From Coxiellaceae bacterium (GTDB lineage: Bacteria > Pseudomonadota > Gammaproteobacteria > UBA9339): a stretch of 8,374 bases of DNA. The notes under the pieces are model-generated. The model saw nothing but the letters and a program-made list of their open reading frames with translations. It was not told where the DNA came from and did no database searches. Of this stretch, positions 5,928 through 8,374 are shown piece by piece (within the stretch, counting starts at the first letter, position 1; each line of letters opens with the position of its first letter). The position numbers and the translations under genes were made by a program. Location: contig PLMI01000095.1 in assembly GCA_003142435.1 (NCBI GenBank), forward strand, positions 1 through 8,374. The letters run 5' to 3'.

Positions 5928-6198
5928 TCTTCTTCCCGTCGTTCTTCTTCTCTCCGTCGCCTTAATTCTTCCAATCGCTGAGCTGCCTGTTGTTCCGCTC
6001 CAGCGATAGCATTATACTCCCTATCTAGTCTTGCTAATCTAGTCTTGCTAAATACTCTTTATGCCATCTAATATTCTGAGGTCCATCACTATAAGGACAC
6101 CCATATGGACAACCAGAAGCTGTACCTTCAATAACAGCATTATAATGCTCAACAAATTCATTATACCGTCTTCTTGCTTCTTCTGTTCCCGCAAACAT
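5915..6198 (-). pseudogene. Small unrecognised gene broken by a 14-bp tandem duplication
   Basis: An ATG at 6198 follows a good AGAGGT ribosome binding site, and an in-frame TAA lies a few codons further upstream, so this is a real start. As it stands, the frame ends after 54 residues at TAG 6036-6034. That stop is created by an exact second copy of a 14-bp unit. Removing one copy restores one frame to the TAA at 5917-5915, 89 residues in all. The restored protein has a Cys-Pro-Tyr-Gly-Cys-Pro-Tyr motif (Cys30, Cys34), the block HKEYLARLD-REYNAIAGAE across the repair point, and a strongly charged coiled-coil end rich in Glu and Arg (about 64-87). Its last few codons already lie at the junction with the ABC transporter remnant, so the true C-terminus may be lost. 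I do not recognise the family. The 54-residue product could still be made. Confidence 0.7.
6023..6050. repeat. Perfect 14-bp tandem duplication
   Basis: The unit ATCTAGTCTTGCTA occurs twice back to back (6023-6036 and 6037-6050) with no difference. Fourteen is not a multiple of three, so the duplication shifts the frame of the minus-strand small gene and supplies the TAG that ends it. Identical copies suggest a recent event, or a reversible one by slippage. Confidence 0.95.
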
Positions 6199-6371
6199 AA
6201 GATACCTCTTTATTGTTTCTTTTATTACAGTTTACCTCTCCAATGATGAATATTATTTCTCTTTCTACCTCTATGTAGTCGTACCTGAATAACGACATAT
6301 TTTAATAAATTTCATTACCCCAAGCGAAAAAGGTAAAAATATTCGTATAAAAAACTGAAAAAATTTTTGCC

Positions 6372-6391
6372 AAAAGAAGCATCAGCTTCCT
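6372..6391 (-). terminator. Probable intrinsic terminator of dksA
   Basis: On the minus strand AGGAAGC-TGAT-GCTTCTT forms a 7-bp stem (one G-U pair) with a 4-nt loop, running into TTTT. It lies about 60 nt after the dksA stop. The T-run is short, four bases before GG, so termination may be partial; a further T-rich stretch follows. Confidence 0.5.
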
Positions 6392-6452
6392 CAAAATGTA
6401 ACGAAAATTGTGTCCAGCACCGGATAATATGGCATTTAAAAGAGCTATGGCG

Positions 6453-7082
6453 TTATTCCTCTACTTCGCCAACCTGTTTTTCTTTGAGTTCCGATATTGT
6501 CTTACACTCAATGCATTGAGTCGCAGTTGGCCTCGCTTCTAAACGCCTTAAGCCAATTTCTCCGCCGCAATCAACGCAAAAACCATACATATTTTCCTTA
6601 ATGCGCTCCAGGGCCTCATCGATTTTTTTAAGCAATTTACGCTCGCGATCTCTCGTGCGCAATTCACGGCTAAATTCTTCTTCCTGGTAGGCGCGATCGA
6701 CCATGTCGGGATAAATAGAAGATTCATCTTGTATATGATGTTTGGTAATGTCCGCCCGTTGCATTAATTGTTTTTTCCAATCGTTTAAAATATTTTCAAA
6801 ATGTTTAAGCTGCTTGGGATTCATATATTCTTCGCCTTTGGCTGGAACATAAGGAGTAACTCCGATAGGATTAGAGGTAATTTCTTGCGTCATAGTCATT
6901 TTCTTTATAGATGAGGCGGCGGGTTTTTTCTCTTTAGTTTTTATAATTTTTGTTTTCTTTGGTTGTTTCACTTGTTTAGCAAGCGTCAGTGTTTTCTTTG
7001 CATTTTTTGCTTTTTTTACACCATTCTTTTTTGCTGTAACTTTTTTACTTTTTGCTTTTATGCTTTTTTTTAACTTTGCCAT
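6453..7082 (-). CDS. dksA: DksA, RNA-polymerase-binding transcription factor, with lysine-rich N-terminal extension
   Basis: A 209-residue protein, against 151 in E. coli. From about residue 65 it aligns through to the end: GEEYMNPKQLKHFENIL opens the coiled coil; YPDMVDRAYQEEEFS carries the tip residues Asp126, Asp129 and Ala131 that act in the polymerase secondary channel; and Cys169, Cys172, Cys190 and Cys193 form the zinc finger around GLRRLEARPTATQC. DksA works with (p)ppGpp to repress rRNA promoters and activate amino-acid synthesis genes. The first 61 residues are extra, with 25 lysines and a single acidic residue, resembling histone H1-like tails. The long start at 7082 is supported by a very strong ribosome binding site, GAGGGAGGGAGT, directly upstream. 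The gene lies 134 bp downstream of relA on the same strand. Confidence 0.96.
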   Translation of the reverse strand: MAKLKKSIKAKSKKVTAKKNGVKKAKNAKKTLTLAKQVKQPKKTKIIKTKEKKPAASSIKKMTMTQEITSNPIGVTPYVPAKGEEYMNPKQLKHFENILNDWKKQLMQRADITKHHIQDESSIYPDMVDRAYQEEEFSRELRTRDRERKLLKKIDEALERIKENMYGFCVDCGGEIGLRRLEARPTATQCIECKTISELKEKQVGEVEE

Positions 7083-7083
7083 A

Positions 7084-7094
7084 CTCCCTCCCTC
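7084..7094 (-). promoter_or_regulatory. Strong ribosome binding site that fixes the long dksA start
   Basis: On the minus strand GAGGGAGGGAG stands just before the ATG at 7082. It is by far the strongest Shine-Dalgarno sequence in the window, and it shows that the lysine-rich extension is translated; internal Met62 or Met64 would otherwise have been plausible starts. Confidence 0.85.
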
Positions 7095-7216
7095 ATTAAC
7101 ATAAAAAAATTAAAACCGCGTTCTTATCTAAATCCTCATGCCTAACGACCCTTTAAGCGATGGAAAAAGTGTATTTTTTTAACAAAAATCAGGAAATATA
7201 GCAAGCAATATTTTTG

Positions 7217-8374
7217 CTAGATTTTCCGCTTGGCCTCTAAAACGTCATCCAATTGCCGAATTTTCGCCAAAATCTTAGCTAAAATCATCATATTGGAAAT
7301 GGTTATAGTAAAATCGGCCGTAACTATATTTGCCTTTTTGTCGATGCTTAAATGAAGGCCCGTTATCATTAGCCCTTCATCTGCCAAAACTGAGGTAATG
7401 TCACGCACCAATCCCCGCCTATCAAAAGCGTTTACTGCAATGTCTACATTATATTTTCTTTCTACTTCCGCTCCCCAAGAAACCATTAAAATTCTTTCCG
7501 GCCGCGCCTTCAGAGCATACAAAACATTTTGGCAGTCTGCACGGTGAATTGTAACGCCACTACTTTGTGTAACATATCCTAAAATTTCATCTCCGGGTAT
7601 TGGTTTGCAACAATTAGCGATTCTTGTTAGCAAATTATCAATACCCTCAACACAAAAATCCCTCGATAGGCTTTCTTTTTTGGGAAGCTTTATTGCTACC
7701 AGTGTCTGCGCTATTTCCTCTGCTGGCATTGGAGCTTTTTTCTGAACAAGATTCATTATGCTTGCCACTTTTAATGCTCCATTGCCCAAATCAGCAAGCA
7801 GTTCGTCTTTAGTTTTATAATTTAATTTCTTGACTATCTCTTCAAAGTTGACTTGTAAAGCACCTCCCTGACGATACAACTCTTTTTCCAAAATGCCCTG
7901 CCCTAACACTACATTTTGCGCAAAGTTTTCTTTTTTAAACCATTGCAATACTTTTGATTTCGCCCGAGATGTTTTCAAAAAACCCAATGAAGGATTTAGC
8001 CAATCCCGGCTTGGTCTGGGATTTTTCGCATTTAAGATCTCGATGCGGTCAGCTGTTTTTAAGTTATATGTTAAAGGAACGATGCTGCCGTTCACTTTTG
8101 CGCCCACGCAACGATGCCCAATATCGCTGTGAATCATATATGCAAAGTCAAGCGGCGTGGCACCTTGCGGCAATTCCAGAATATCTCCTGCCGGCGTGAA
8201 AATATAAACGTGATCGCTAAAAATACGCCGAATATCAGAGATTATTTTTTCATCACTAGTGATTTCCTGCTGCCAATCCATTACCTGCCGCAACCAGGCA
8301 ATTTTTTCTTCATAATTTGTCTTATGTGAAGCATCGCCTTCCTTGTAAACCCAATGCGCAGCAAAACCAAGCTC
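7217..8374 (-). CDS. relA: RelA, (p)ppGpp synthetase, C-terminal regulatory part
   Basis: The frame is open to the window edge (385 residues visible), so the catalytic N-terminal half lies outside. It begins with ELGFAAHWVYKEG, the end of the synthetase domain, and YEEKIAWLRQ. The TGS domain follows at about 55-116 (DHVYIFTPAGDILELPQGATPLDFAY). A helical region comes next, with TSRAKSKVLQWFKKEN. The conserved cysteine domain carries NCCKPIPGDEILGYV and a further HRADC. The ACT/RRM domain is at the end, with FDRRGLVRDITSVLADE. The DRxGLxRDIT and TSRAKSKVLQWF stretches favour RelA over SpoT. RelA binds stalled ribosomes carrying uncharged tRNA and makes (p)ppGpp from GTP or GDP and ATP. The TAG is at 7219-7217. 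dksA follows on the same strand. Confidence 0.93.
   Translation of the reverse strand, partial: ELGFAAHWVYKEGDASHKTNYEEKIAWLRQVMDWQQEITSDEKIISDIRRIFSDHVYIFTPAGDILELPQGATPLDFAYMIHSDIGHRCVGAKVNGSIVPLTYNLKTADRIEILNAKNPRPSRDWLNPSLGFLKTSRAKSKVLQWFKKENFAQNVVLGQGILEKELYRQGGALQVNFEEIVKKLNYKTKDELLADLGNGALKVASIMNLVQKKAPMPAEEIAQTLVAIKLPKKESLSRDFCVEGIDNLLTRIANCCKPIPGDEILGYVTQSSGVTIHRADCQNVLYALKARPERILMVSWGAEVERKYNVDIAVNAFDRRGLVRDITSVLADEGLMITGLHLSIDKKANIVTADFTITISNMMILAKILAKIRQLDDVLEAKRKI

Larger units (their letters stand above)
5649..6371. other. Decayed region between the AbiE-type operon and the dksA terminator
   Basis: Apart from the ABC ATPase tail and the broken small gene, this stretch holds nothing that I can name. 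Positions 5649-5753 contain no recognised coding sequence; a 38-codon plus-strand frame (5676-5792) is the only candidate. Positions 6199-6371 hold the leader of the small gene (ribosome binding site at about 6205-6210) and AT-rich sequence with a short hairpin (GTCGT and ACGAC near 6278-6296). I see no insertion-sequence ends, tRNA gene or attachment site. Confidence 0.6.

Noticed and set aside
6061..6246. A 61-codon plus-strand frame
   Set aside because: It is antisense to the small minus-strand gene, which has the ribosome binding site and the coherent protein.
4131..6463. An 11-bp match, GGAATAACGCC, near 4135 and in inverse orientation at the end of dksA
   Set aside because: Matches of this length are expected by chance in a window of this size.
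7199..7219. Possible relA terminator, TAGCAA and TTGCTA
   Set aside because: The stem is six AT-rich pairs overlapping the stop codon, with no good T-run directly after it.
7624..8329. Plus-strand frames across relA
   Set aside because: They are antisense shadows of relA.
1..8374. CRISPR arrays, tRNA or rRNA genes, insertion sequences, integrases or attachment sites
   Set aside because: I looked on both strands and saw no regularly spaced repeats, cloverleaf sequences, transposase or integrase motifs.

Overview
The window looks like part of the chromosome of an AT-rich gammaproteobacterium. The RelA and DksA sequences are of the gammaproteobacterial type, including the GEEYMN and RRLEARPTA stretches of DksA, and ProS is the bacterial form with an editing insertion. 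The low GC content, a GadC-like amino-acid antiporter and several small unrecognised proteins would fit a Legionellales-like intracellular or host-associated lineage. That placement is an inference, not something the sequence proves.

Layout. Positions 1-564 (+) hold the C-terminal end of an APC-superfamily amino-acid permease. Converging on it is a compact vapBC-type toxin-antitoxin pair on the minus strand (576-1243), with a readable promoter and a palindromic operator at 1274-1313. A plus-strand cluster follows: proS (1432-3153) and two closely spaced unrecognised genes (3162-3515 and 3526-4092), the second with a C-terminal membrane anchor. Converging on that cluster is an AbiE-type (type IV) toxin-antitoxin pair on the minus strand, with the nucleotidyltransferase toxin gene first (5599-4844) and the AbiEi-like regulator second (4842-4231). 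A perfect 44-bp palindrome (5605-5648) lies directly before the toxin gene and contains the same sigma70-like promoter on both strands.

Positions 5649-6452 are a decayed region. It holds the last 57 codons of a polar-amino-acid ABC transporter ATPase (5927-5754, minus). Abutting this is a small gene with a good ribosome binding site (6198-5915, minus) whose frame is broken by a perfect 14-bp tandem duplication. A probable terminator for dksA lies at 6372-6391. The window ends with two stringent-response genes on the minus strand: dksA (7082-6453), which has an unusual lysine-rich N-terminal extension, and the C-terminal part of relA (8374-7217), cut by the window edge.

How the genes relate. 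RelA makes (p)ppGpp on amino-acid starvation, and DksA is the RNA-polymerase cofactor that works with it. ProS charges tRNA-Pro, and uncharged tRNA is the signal RelA senses. The two toxin-antitoxin modules flank the proS cluster, one on each side and both pointing at a plus-strand gene end, so they look like accessory insertions among core genes. The most notable elements are the self-complementary double promoter of the AbiE pair, which also predicts a leaderless toxin mRNA, and the small gene broken by a tandem duplication.
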